From SKHV01 sp963678565 (GTDB lineage Bacteria > Bacteroidota > Bacteroidia > Bacteroidales > Prolixibacteraceae): DNA of 64,000 nucleotides. The stretch is from contig OY782875.1 of assembly GCA_963678565.1 (NCBI GenBank), positions 1,736,001 to 1,800,000 on the forward strand, given 5' to 3'. Both the position numbers and the translations under genes were made by a program. This document shows positions 44,408 to 51,559 of this stretch, in pieces. Within the stretch, counting starts at the first letter, position 1; each line of letters starts with the position of its first letter. The notes under the pieces are model-generated. The model was not told where the DNA came from. It was given only the letters and a program-made list of their open reading frames with translations, and did not search any database.

Positions 44408-44501
44408 TGCTTCATAATTTTTGGCAAAACTAAAAAATCAATGATGGAATTAAAAACAGATTGAATTTTGATTTTTTTGAATTAAATAAATACAGCATTT
44501 G

Positions 44502-44550
44502 TTGGAAGATAAAAAAAAGCACATATCTTTGTTCGGGATTCAACGAACAA
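44502..44550 (+). promoter_or_regulatory. arsR promoter with ArsR-type operator
   Basis: TTG (44502-44504), 19 bases, TATCTTTG (44524-44531) is a close match to the Bacteroidetes promoter. The inverted repeat TTGTTCG-N8-CGAACAA (44529-44550) overlaps the end of the -7 box, as expected for repression by ArsR, and ends 4 bases before the arsR ATG. Confidence 0.72.
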
Positions 44551-44554
44551 GAAG

Positions 44555-44851
44555 ATGGAAAAAGAAGTTTTAACAGAAAATCAAAAACGGATTGCCCGCT
44601 ATGCGAAAGCAATGGGACATCCAATTCGGATGTATATTCTTGAATTGCTTTCGAAGCAAAGTTGTTGCTATAGTGGCGATCTTACTGAGGATTTGCCGAT
44701 TGTAAAATCAACACTTTCGGGACATTTGAAAGAATTAAAAGAAGCTGGATTAATTCAAGGTGAAATTGAATCGCCTAAAATTAAGTATTGTATACACAAA
44801 GAGAATTGGGCTGAAGCTCAGTTGTTGTTTAAAGAGTTTTGGCAATTGTAA
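44555..44851 (+). CDS. arsR: ArsR/SmtB family metalloid-responsive repressor
   Basis: A 98-residue winged helix-turn-helix repressor. The recognition region reads LPIVKSTLSGHLKELKEAGL. Three cysteines, Cys37 and Cys38 (QSCCYSGDL) and Cys79 (KYCIH), could form an As(III) or organoarsenical site, in the position of the CVC motif of classic ArsR. It heads the operon with arsE, arsF, arsG and arsP-like genes. Two matching GTTCG-N8-CGAAC repeats lie in front of it and in front of arsE, so it probably represses both points. Confidence 0.9.
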   Translation: MEKEVLTENQKRIARYAKAMGHPIRMYILELLSKQSCCYSGDLTEDLPIVKSTLSGHLKELKEAGLIQGEIESPKIKYCIHKENWAEAQLLFKEFWQL

Positions 44852-44869
44852 AAAAAATTTAAATTAATA

Positions 44870-44887
44870 GTTCGTAATTTTGCGAAC
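44870..44887 (+). promoter_or_regulatory. Second ArsR-type operator, before arsE
   Basis: The inverted repeat GTTCG-N8-CGAAC encloses exactly TAATTTTG, which is itself a fit to the -7 element TAnnTTTG. A repressor bound here would cover an internal promoter. No good -33 box is seen at the right distance. Confidence 0.65.
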
Positions 44888-44903
44888 ACCGAACAATGAT
44901 CTT

Positions 44904-45173
44904 ATGGATGTAGCAAATGTAAAAGTAGTAGACATGGAAATCAAAGTATTGGGAACTGGATGTGCCAAATGCAAATCGTTGGAGAAAATTACCAAAGAGG
45001 CCGTAAAGGAATTGAACCTAAATGCTTCGATTGAAAAGGTGGAAGATATTCAGAAAATAATGGAATATGGAATCATGAGTACTCCGGGTTTAGTAATAAA
45101 CGGAGCGGTTGTTTTATCTGGAAAACTTCCTAAAAAGAAAGAATTAGTAAAAATTTTAACTCAAAATAAATAA
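44904..45173 (+). CDS. arsE: Thioredoxin-fold redox protein, ArsE-like
   Basis: A small glutaredoxin/thioredoxin-like protein, 89 residues from the ATG at 44904 or 79 from the ATG at 44934 (MEIKVLG, the usual family start). It has the redox motif GCAKCKSLEK (CxxC) and the cis-proline loop MSTPGLVING. It sits in the order arsE-arsF-arsG known from organoarsenical (roxarsone) resistance, where ArsE and ArsF support reduction of nitroaromatic arsenicals. The symbol is given from order and family; the reaction is not proven here. Confidence 0.75.
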   Translation: MDVANVKVVDMEIKVLGTGCAKCKSLEKITKEAVKELNLNASIEKVEDIQKIMEYGIMSTPGLVINGAVVLSGKLPKKKELVKILTQNK

Positions 45174-45177
45174 ACCA

Positions 45178-45588
45178 ATGAAAACCATTCAAGTAATCTT
45201 GCTAAGCATTTTTGTGCTTGGCATTAATTTCAATGGCGCGGCACAAACACCAAAAACAGAAAAACAGACCGCTGAAGCAAAAGTTAAGAAAGTAGAGGTA
45301 TATTATTTTCATTATACCCGACGCTGCGAAACTTGTAATGCTGTTGAAGACGTAACTAAATCAGCATTGACCGAAATGTTTGGTGAAAAAGTGAGTTTCG
45401 AAAGTGTTAATCTTGATGAGAAGCCTGGTAAAACCAAAGGACGAAAACTTAAAGTTTCGGGACAAACCTTGTTAATTGTATCAGGCGATACTCGAATAAA
45501 CATTACCAACGAAGGGTTTATGAATGCACGAAGTAATCCTGATAAGTTGAGAGCTGTAATCAAAGAAAAAATTGATCCTTTGATTTAA
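45178..45588 (+). CDS. arsF: ArsF-like exported thiol protein of organoarsenical resistance
   Basis: A 136-residue exported protein (signal peptide ending near GAAQT) with a RRCETCNAVED motif (CxxC) and a thioredoxin-like body with VSGQTLLIVSGD. It matches the ArsF family, named as a nitrophenyl-compound nitroreductase subunit. It begins 4 bases after arsE and its stop overlaps the start of arsG by one base (TAATG), which implies coupling. Confidence 0.78.
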   Translation: MKTIQVILLSIFVLGINFNGAAQTPKTEKQTAEAKVKKVEVYYFHYTRRCETCNAVEDVTKSALTEMFGEKVSFESVNLDEKPGKTKGRKLKVSGQTLLIVSGDTRINITNEGFMNARSNPDKLRAVIKEKIDPLI

Positions 45589-46289
45589 TGGAAGAGTTGC
45601 TTAGCAATTTATATTCGAATAGCTCAACACCAGTATGGTCGGCCCTAATTCTTGGTTTGATGACGGCAATTAGTCCTTGTCCGTTGGCAACAAATATTAC
45701 CGCAATGGGATTTGTTAGCAAGGATATTGAGAATCGTAATCGAGTTTTTTACAATGGCTTAATTTATACACTTGGAAGAGCGGTTTCGTATACATTATTG
45801 GCATTTGTATTGTATTTGGGCGCCGATCAGTTTAAAATTTCATCGGTATTTCAGCAATACGGAGAGAAATTCCTTGGACCAATTTTAGTAGTCATCGGGA
45901 TTTTTATGTTGGGTATTTTGAAGCTCAACTTTTTAGGACTAGATCGAATTGCTCAGAAGTTTGGTTCAAATAATAGACATGGGTTTTTGAATGTTTTTAT
46001 CATCGGAATGCTCTTTGCACTTGCTTTTTGCCCATATAGCGGCGTGTTGTATTTTGGAATGTTAATTCCAATGACAATCCAAAATGCATCAGGCTTAACA
46101 TTACCCATTGTTTTTGCAATTGCAACTGGAATTCCGGTTATCATATTTGCATGGTTGTTAGCTTATACTGTGTCGGGTGTGGGGAAATTGTATAATCGAC
46201 TAAAAATTTTTGAATTGTGGTTTCGTCGAATTGTAGCATCCGTATTTTTAATAGTTGGAGTTTATTATTCAATTGTCGTTTGGATTTAA
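45588..46289 (+). CDS. arsG: ArsG-like efflux permease (DsbD/CcdA-like membrane protein)
   Basis: A 233-residue polytopic protein of about six to seven membrane segments, related to the CcdA/DsbD transmembrane family and to ArsG, the aromatic aminobenzylarsenical efflux permease. The paired segments MTAISPCPLATNITAMGF and FALAFCPYSGVLYFGM each hold a SPCP/FCPYS cysteine, as in this family. It is translationally coupled to arsF and followed 9 bases later by the arsP-like gene. Confidence 0.83.
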   Translation: MEELLSNLYSNSSTPVWSALILGLMTAISPCPLATNITAMGFVSKDIENRNRVFYNGLIYTLGRAVSYTLLAFVLYLGADQFKISSVFQQYGEKFLGPILVVIGIFMLGILKLNFLGLDRIAQKFGSNNRHGFLNVFIIGMLFALAFCPYSGVLYFGMLIPMTIQNASGLTLPIVFAIATGIPVIIFAWLLAYTVSGVGKLYNRLKIFELWFRRIVASVFLIVGVYYSIVVWI

Positions 46290-46298
46290 AGAAGGAGT

Positions 46299-47315
46299 AT
46301 GAAAGCGAATAAGATTATAACACTTGTATTAATTTTGGTTGGTTGGGTGTTTGTTTACCTGAACCTGCAGGTCTTTTCCGATTTTCTTGTAGATAATGTT
46401 TTGAAGCTTGAAGAAGGAAAACACTTCACAGAGTCGATACGATTTTTTATATATGAAGTGCCCAAAGTAATGCTATTATTAGTGCTGATTGTTTTTGTGG
46501 TTGGTATAGTCCGATCATTTTTTTCACCTGAAAAAACTAGAAAAGCATTGGAAGGCAAGCCACTTTTTGTCGGAAATGTAATGGCATCGGTACTCGGAAT
46601 TGTTACACCTTTTTGTTCTTGTTCGGCAATTCCTTTGTTTTTAGGATTTGTGGAAGCCGGTATTCCAATCGGTGTAACCTTTTCTTTTTTAATTGCTGCG
46701 CCAATGATCAATGAAATTGCCTTGGTTTTGTTGGTTGGTTTATTTGGATGGAAGGTGGCCATTATTTATGTTGTTACCGGTTTAGTTGTCGCTATTTTGG
46801 CAGGATTCGTTATCGAAAAACTGCATCTCCAAAAGTATGTTGCTGCTTGGGTTTACGAGGTGAAAACCAATCAGCAGAATGTGGTTGAAAATAGAATGAA
46901 TTTAAATCAACGAATTAATGCTGGTTGGGAATCGGTGAAAGAAATTGTTGGGAAAATTTGGATTTACATTTTAGCTGGAATAGCGATTGGAGCTGGAGCC
47001 CATGGTTTTGTGCCCGATGATTTTCTATCGAGAGCATTGGGAGCTCAAAATTGGTATTCGGTTCCCTTGGCAATTGCGGTTGGAATTCCTTTGTATTCAA
47101 ATGCTGCCGGAATTATTCCAATTGTAAGTGTGCTAATCGAAAAAGGTGTTTCATTAGGTACTGCATTAGCATTTATGATGTCGGTTATTGGATTGTCCTT
47201 GCCCGAAATAATTATATTAAAGAAGGTTCTAAAGTGGCAGCTGATTGCCGTTTTTGTTGGCGTTGTAGCAACAGGAATAATAATCGTTGGATTCTTGTTT
47301 AATTACTTGCTCTAA
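46299..47315 (+). CDS. arsP: ArsP-like organoarsenical efflux permease (DUF318)
   Basis: A 338-residue permease with about eight membrane helices in two repeats. The family cysteine motif is seen as TPFCSCSAIPLFLGFVEAG, matched in the second half by IPLYSNAAGIIPIVSVLIEKG. ArsP exports trivalent organoarsenicals such as methylarsenite. It closes the arsR-arsE-arsF-arsG-arsP operon; no inorganic arsenate reductase (arsC) or arsB/acr3 is nearby, which points to organic rather than inorganic arsenic as the main substrate. Confidence 0.83.
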   Translation: MKANKIITLVLILVGWVFVYLNLQVFSDFLVDNVLKLEEGKHFTESIRFFIYEVPKVMLLLVLIVFVVGIVRSFFSPEKTRKALEGKPLFVGNVMASVLGIVTPFCSCSAIPLFLGFVEAGIPIGVTFSFLIAAPMINEIALVLLVGLFGWKVAIIYVVTGLVVAILAGFVIEKLHLQKYVAAWVYEVKTNQQNVVENRMNLNQRINAGWESVKEIVGKIWIYILAGIAIGAGAHGFVPDDFLSRALGAQNWYSVPLAIAVGIPLYSNAAGIIPIVSVLIEKGVSLGTALAFMMSVIGLSLPEIIILKKVLKWQLIAVFVGVVATGIIIVGFLFNYLL

Positions 47316-47335
47316 TAATAATTTAAACAAGTTCG

Positions 47336-48016
47336 TTAGATTTTAAACACGTGCAATTTTTTTACAAATTCTTTTCGTTGATACCAATCGTTGTAAACCA
47401 ACTCTAGTTCATTTACGGTAAACTTGCCAAAATCAGTATTTCTATTTGCTTCGATAAATTTTAGGAATTCTTGTTGATTACTCAGTCCATTTTTTATTCT
47501 AAAAATTGTAGAATGCGCAGTTTGTATAGAATATCGCTTGTCGATAGATTGTTCTAGGTTGGTTGATTTAAAGCTGCTTCTTAATTTTTCCCTGATCAAA
47601 TTTAAAGTATTGTCTATCATAAAACCTTGAATCATCAAACACGAAGGAGAGGCCGTGATTCCCTTAAACTCTATTTCAAATGAACTAATGTCGTTTAAAC
47701 ATTCTTGAACAACCGCAATGTAGTTATCAGTGTTTATTTGATTCAAACTAAAATTTTGGTAACAAGAGATTATAGACATTACTGTTATATGAATATCGGA
47801 ATTTGGATAATAGTATTGATTCGGTTCAATCAGTTTGAGTTGATCTAAGAGGTTCTGAATGTTGTTTTTTACCGTTTCATTGGGTCTTATTAAAAGTGTA
47901 ATTCCAAAACGTTGATCTGTTTTTGAATCAATGTCTTGATCAATCTGATAGTTGTTCGAACTAATTTTCTTAATAGAATCAATGTAGAGTTGGTCGTAAT
48001 GTTCTTTTAGCTGCAT
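47336..48016 (-). CDS. 2H phosphoesterase superfamily protein
   Basis: A 226-residue protein with both HxT motifs of the 2H phosphoesterase fold: DIHITVMS (about residue 76) and TAHSTIFR (about 169). Such enzymes include 2'-5' RNA ligases and cyclic phosphodiesterases that act on RNA ends or cyclic nucleotides. No signal peptide is seen. The substrate is unknown. It converges on the arsP-like gene. Confidence 0.78.
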   Translation of the reverse strand: MQLKEHYDQLYIDSIKKISSNNYQIDQDIDSKTDQRFGITLLIRPNETVKNNIQNLLDQLKLIEPNQYYYPNSDIHITVMSIISCYQNFSLNQINTDNYIAVVQECLNDISSFEIEFKGITASPSCLMIQGFMIDNTLNLIREKLRSSFKSTNLEQSIDKRYSIQTAHSTIFRIKNGLSNQQEFLKFIEANRNTDFGKFTVNELELVYNDWYQRKEFVKKLHVFKI

Positions 48017-48224
48017 ACACGGGGAAACTTTTTAATAATCGAATTTATTATAATAATTGTATTGCTAACACAATATTGTAAATTAATTTAAGACGAATAA
48101 ACAGAGTGTAATTTGAAGTTTATAATTCGTTTAATGGGATTACAACACATTAAAATTATATTTGAAGCATAAATTTAATGAAATACCTTTCTGAATTAAA
48201 TTAAAATTCGAACGAACTGTTTAT

Positions 48225-48440
48225 ATGAGTAAGTTAACAAATTTTGTAGAAAAATATGGATACACCTATAAAGCCATCATCTTGGGGGTTTTGTTGTTTC
48301 CACCTGCTTCTATATTAATTGCTTGGAAAAAACCTCAATTAAATATCATAGTTCGTGTTTTAATTACAATTATTAGCGTGATCTCTCCTTTTGTTCCATG
48401 GGTGTTGGGAGCACTCGGTATTGCCAAACTCTTTGGATAG
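48225..48440 (+). CDS. Small two-helix membrane protein
   Basis: A 71-residue protein with two membrane helices (about residues 16-33 and 42-68: IILGVLLFPPASILIAW and VRVLITIISVISPFVPWVLGA). The PPAS turn is reminiscent of small membrane proteins of the PMP3 kind, but I do not recognise a family with confidence. It lies 61 bases before aat. Confidence 0.62.
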   Translation: MSKLTNFVEKYGYTYKAIILGVLLFPPASILIAWKKPQLNIIVRVLITIISVISPFVPWVLGALGIAKLFG

Positions 48441-48501
48441 AATTTCTAGTTATAAAAAGAAGTGGGTATATAAATTTATATATCAAATAATTGCATATTC
48501 T

Positions 48502-49218
48502 ATGGCTATTTATCAATTGAGCAACGAACTTGTATTTCCAAATCCATTGTTAGCCAATGAAGATGGATTGCTGGCTATAGGCGGAGACCTTTCGCCACAA
48601 AGATTGCTTTTGGCCTATGCCAATGGAATTTTTCCTTGGTTTAGCGAGGGAGAATCGATCTTGTGGTATGCGTTAAATCCTCGAATGGTTTTGTTTCCCG
48701 ATAAATTTAAATTGAGTAAAAGCCTAAGGAAGACAATTCGAGATCAGAAATTTGAGGTGAAATTCGATACTAACTTTAAGGGTGTGATCAAAAACTGTTC
48801 GAAAGTAAATCGAAAAGACCAAGAGGGTACTTGGATTAACAGTCAAATGATCGAAGCTTATAATTTGTTACATCAATTAGGATTTGCACATTCAGTTGAA
48901 ACTTATCTTGATGGAGAATTGGTGGGAGGCTTGTATGGAGTTTCTATTGGGAAAGTGTTTTGTGGAGAATCTATGTTCTTTACTGTTTCCGATGCTTCTA
49001 AGGTTGCCTTGTATTACTTGGTGCAACAACTTCAATCTTGGAATTTTAAAGTAATTGATGTTCAGCAAGCAACCAATCATTTGCGGAGTTTAGGAGCTGA
49101 AGAAATTGATTTGTTTGAATTCCTAAATTTTATAGAACCTGAAATAGATTTCGAACTCCATCGGGGAAAGTGGACCGACAAAGGCGATACGTTTCTCAAC
49201 ACTCGAAGCTATTTGTAA
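48502..49218 (+). CDS. aat: Leucyl/phenylalanyl-tRNA--protein transferase
   Basis: Adds Leu or Phe from tRNA to proteins with an N-terminal Lys or Arg, marking them for ClpAP (N-end rule). From the ATG at 48502 the protein is 238 residues, normal for Aat; an upstream in-frame start at 48391 would run through the small membrane gene. Signatures: PNPLLANEDGLLAIGGDLSP, GIFPWFSEGESILWYALNPR, EGTWINSQMIEAY and VGGLYGVSIGKVFCGESMFF. Confidence 0.95.
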   Translation: MAIYQLSNELVFPNPLLANEDGLLAIGGDLSPQRLLLAYANGIFPWFSEGESILWYALNPRMVLFPDKFKLSKSLRKTIRDQKFEVKFDTNFKGVIKNCSKVNRKDQEGTWINSQMIEAYNLLHQLGFAHSVETYLDGELVGGLYGVSIGKVFCGESMFFTVSDASKVALYYLVQQLQSWNFKVIDVQQATNHLRSLGAEEIDLFEFLNFIEPEIDFELHRGKWTDKGDTFLNTRSYL

Positions 49219-49337
49219 GGTGCTCGATTGTCAACCGGGAGATATTTTAGAATATGTAGATTAGAAAATTAATAGGTTGTATTGTAATTGGTTAATGAAA
49301 TGGGCGCTCGGTTTTTATTCTTGTTTTATTAGTCAAA

Positions 49338-49697
49338 CTATATCCATGTTTTGTCCACACCTTCTTGCCTTTTGTCTGAAACTAGGTAATCGAAGAAGAG
49401 TTTTGCTTGCTCGTTGTATTCAATTAGTGTAGCATAATGAATAATTGGATCGCATAAAGAATCTTGAATTACAGAAATAATCCCAACTTTATCTGAAGCC
49501 AAGGCAATTGACCCGGAAACAATTTCCAATGGGCATTCCCCTAATTCAACCATCATCAAAGCCGATCGAACGTCTTTTGTTCATAGTAAATGAGGACGTA
49601 GGTCGTTGTAAACCTTGAGATTGCTTAAGGCTTGCATGGCATAATTCCCAGTAGGTACATGGTTGGGATCGCCTATTTAAATTCGTTGTGTTCCAAG
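49338..49697 (-). pseudogene. Remnant of a molybdate-binding protein gene (modA)
   Basis: The minus-strand frame reads IGDPNHVPTGNYAMQALSNL, then VYNDLRPHLL, a TGA stop (49581-49583), TKDVRSALMMVELGECPLE and ALASDKVGIISVIQDS, ending FFDYLVSDKRQEGVDKTWI. This matches the C-terminal half of ModA (IGDP-HVPAG-YA, V-QGEA, F-DFL-S). A second in-frame stop, TAA, lies at 49677-49679, just before IGDP. The N-terminal half is gone. Two in-frame stops and no start make it a clear pseudogene. Confidence 0.82.
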
Positions 49698-49964
49698 AGT
49701 TCAATTGTAAGAATCGATGTCATTCATTTATAAAAAGTTGTCTTTTAAACTTGTTCATTAGTAGTTTGTATTGTCGTAAATCATGTTATTTACACTCATA
49801 TATGAAAACAACGTTTGGAGCTTTCTTTTGTTAGACAAAACTCAATTCCAATAGTTGTTTTTGTTATTATCAAAGAGCTTCATTGTTAAACTAATTTGCC
49901 ACGAACATTTCATGGTGGTTAATGTTAAGTAGTTTGAAGTTGTTATGTTCAATAATTGATTAAA

Positions 49965-50435
49965 ATGAGTAATGAAGAATTAAAGTTTATGCCGATTTCT
50001 CTCAATGTTTCGAATAAGAAAATATTGTTTGTTGGAGGAGGAAATGTTGCTGCGTTTAAAGTGAAACTCATCATGAGATTTACGTCAGATATTACTGTTA
50101 TTGCAAATGAATTTAATGAAGGATTATTGAATTTGCCAATTCATTTGATCAAGAAGGAATTTGAAAAGCAAGATCTAGAAGGTTATCATGTTGCATACAT
50201 TTGTACCGACAACCATGAATTGAATTCGGAGGTTAAAAAACTTGCAGAGGAAAAAGGAGTATTGGCTTCAATTTGTGATTCACCTCGAAATTGCGATTTT
50301 GTATCACCTGCAATTCATAAAGTGGATAATATTACCATTTCTGTAGGCTCGAATGACCAAAATGTAAAACAGGCTGTTCGAGTACGCAATCGAATTAAAG
50401 CGTTGATTGAACAAGGTATTTTAGAGCTTGATTAA
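49965..50435 (+). CDS. Precorrin-2 dehydrogenase-like protein (sirohaem, CysG-N/Met8 type)
   Basis: A 156-residue NAD-binding protein with the N-terminal motif FVGGGNVAAFKVKLI and the family segment ISVGSN (NITISVGSNDQNVKQAV). Such enzymes oxidise precorrin-2 to sirohydrochlorin and in some cases insert iron. The C-terminal helical domain is short. With cobA it could complete sirohaem for CysI. The ATG at 49965 is used; a TTG at 49956 is the alternative. The moeB remnant starts 2 bases after its stop, so it once headed a molybdenum-type operon. Confidence 0.82.
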   Translation: MSNEELKFMPISLNVSNKKILFVGGGNVAAFKVKLIMRFTSDITVIANEFNEGLLNLPIHLIKKEFEKQDLEGYHVAYICTDNHELNSEVKKLAEEKGVLASICDSPRNCDFVSPAIHKVDNITISVGSNDQNVKQAVRVRNRIKALIEQGILELD

Positions 50436-50437
50436 TT

Positions 50438-50637
50438 ATGACATTTTCGAAAGAAAACCTGCAACGATATAGTCGTGATATTCTTCTCAAAGAAATTGGC
50501 ATCAAAAGGCAAACTAAAATACCTAAAAGATCATCGAGTCTTATAATTTCGTTGTTGATGTAATCGATGATTTTGAAGTTAAATATCTGAAAAATAGAAT
50601 TCTTCTATTATATCTTACTGTATTCAAGCAATATTAA
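50438..50637 (+). pseudogene. Remnant of a MoeB/ThiF/HesA family gene
   Basis: The frame opens with MTFSKENLQRYSRDILLKEI and IGIKRQTKI, which is the N-terminus of MoeB/ThiF E1-like enzymes (RYSRHILLPEIG-GQ). It then jumps, by deletion and frameshift, to YNFVVDVIDDFEVKYLKN, the later MoeB motif (DVVIDGTDNFETRYL-ND), ending at TAA 50635-50637. The Rossmann glycines and zinc cysteines are lost. Confidence 0.8.
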
Positions 50638-50639
50638 AT

Positions 50640-51119
50640 TCACTTGCCATTTTTCTTAAAATCAAGGATGTTTTCAATATGCATATCTAAATATTCTCGT
50701 AAATGATTTCTTAGTTTAATCGATTTAAAAACATCTTTCCCATTTGAAGCGACTGCAACTGTCATATTTTTATATTGGTAAACGGCAGGCGAAATGTATT
50801 GGCACATATCTGGCTTGTCATGGATATTTACCAATACTCCTTGCTTTTTTGCATCCTTTACAATTTGCTCGTCTAAAGCTTGATTGTTCGAACAAGAGTA
50901 AACCATTAAATAGCCTTCTAAATCGCTAGATTCGTATGTTTTCTGCTTTATAGTCCACCCACTGGCTTTGATTTCGTCGCAATACTCAAGTGCAACAAAT
51001 TCAAGGTCTGCATCGAAGCGCTTAAGGATGTTTGCTTTGCTAAATGCACTTTTTCCGCCTCCAATAATTAAAACTTTCTCATTGGTGATATCAATAGATA
51101 CTGGTAAATATTTTTTCAT
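50640..51119 (-). CDS. Precorrin-2 dehydrogenase-like protein, second copy
   Basis: A 159-residue paralogue of the protein at 49965: LPVSIDITNEKVLIIGGGKS at the start with the NAD loop, then VNIHDKPDMCQYISPAVYQY and MTVAVASNGKD. It is encoded on the opposite strand and converges on the moeB remnant. The two copies differ widely in sequence, so they are not a recent duplication. One may serve sirohaem and the other haem d1-like or another pathway, but this is inference. Confidence 0.82.
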   Translation of the reverse strand: MKKYLPVSIDITNEKVLIIGGGKSAFSKANILKRFDADLEFVALEYCDEIKASGWTIKQKTYESSDLEGYLMVYSCSNNQALDEQIVKDAKKQGVLVNIHDKPDMCQYISPAVYQYKNMTVAVASNGKDVFKSIKLRNHLREYLDMHIENILDFKKNGK

Positions 51120-51166
51120 GTTTATTTCGTTTTATTACTTAATATGTAACAAACAAACTCATATAA

Positions 51167-51340
51167 GTTTTTATTGAATTTTATCTCGAATCGTTTATTA
51201 AAGGAAAAACAGATGAACAAGTTGTCGATATTATTCGCAAAACATGGTCGAAAATGTCTGAAAGTGGCCATAAAGCAGCTTTAAATTTTGAAATGAATAG
51301 GTGTGTTAAGGTTTTAATAGATAAAGCCTTACAGTTGTAG
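51167..51340 (+). pseudogene. Coding remnant, family not recognised
   Basis: An open frame reading FYLESFIKGKTDEQVVDIIR, then KTWSKMSESGHKAALNFEMN and RCVKVLIDKALQL, ending at TAG 51338-51340. It has normal codon use for a real protein but no start codon, so it looks like the 3' end of a lost gene. The setting suggests another molybdenum or sirohaem gene; I cannot name it. Confidence 0.45.
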
Positions 51341-51367
51341 AGTGTCGTTTTATTTATATTTAATTGA

Positions 51368-51511
51368 AGCGCTCATATTTTGCCGGGCTCGCCGAAGGCA
51401 GTTCAAGAGTATCTCGAAGAAATTAACAAAACATTGTTGCATTGTCATTACATGCTGCATGGTTTCGATGTACATAAAAAGCTGATGGTCTTGTTCAGGT
51501 TCTTTTTTTGA
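51368..51511 (+). pseudogene. Remnant of a MogA/MoaB family molybdopterin gene
   Basis: The frame reads HILPGSPKAVQEYLEEINKT, then LLHCHYMLHG, a clear match to the C-terminus of MogA/MoaB (LPGSPKAV-E-LE-ILP-L-H-LDLL-G). Everything upstream of this tail is missing. It is the third molybdenum-cofactor remnant in two kilobases. Confidence 0.78.
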
Positions 51512-51559
51512 AATGAGTGGTGTTTTATTGGTTTCTTATCTGCTCATCAATAGTATTTC

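Noticed and set aside
49338..49559. A 73-residue minus-strand frame as a real small gene
   Set aside because: It is the C-terminal end of ModA, and the upstream DNA continues the same protein through two stops, so it is a pseudogene.
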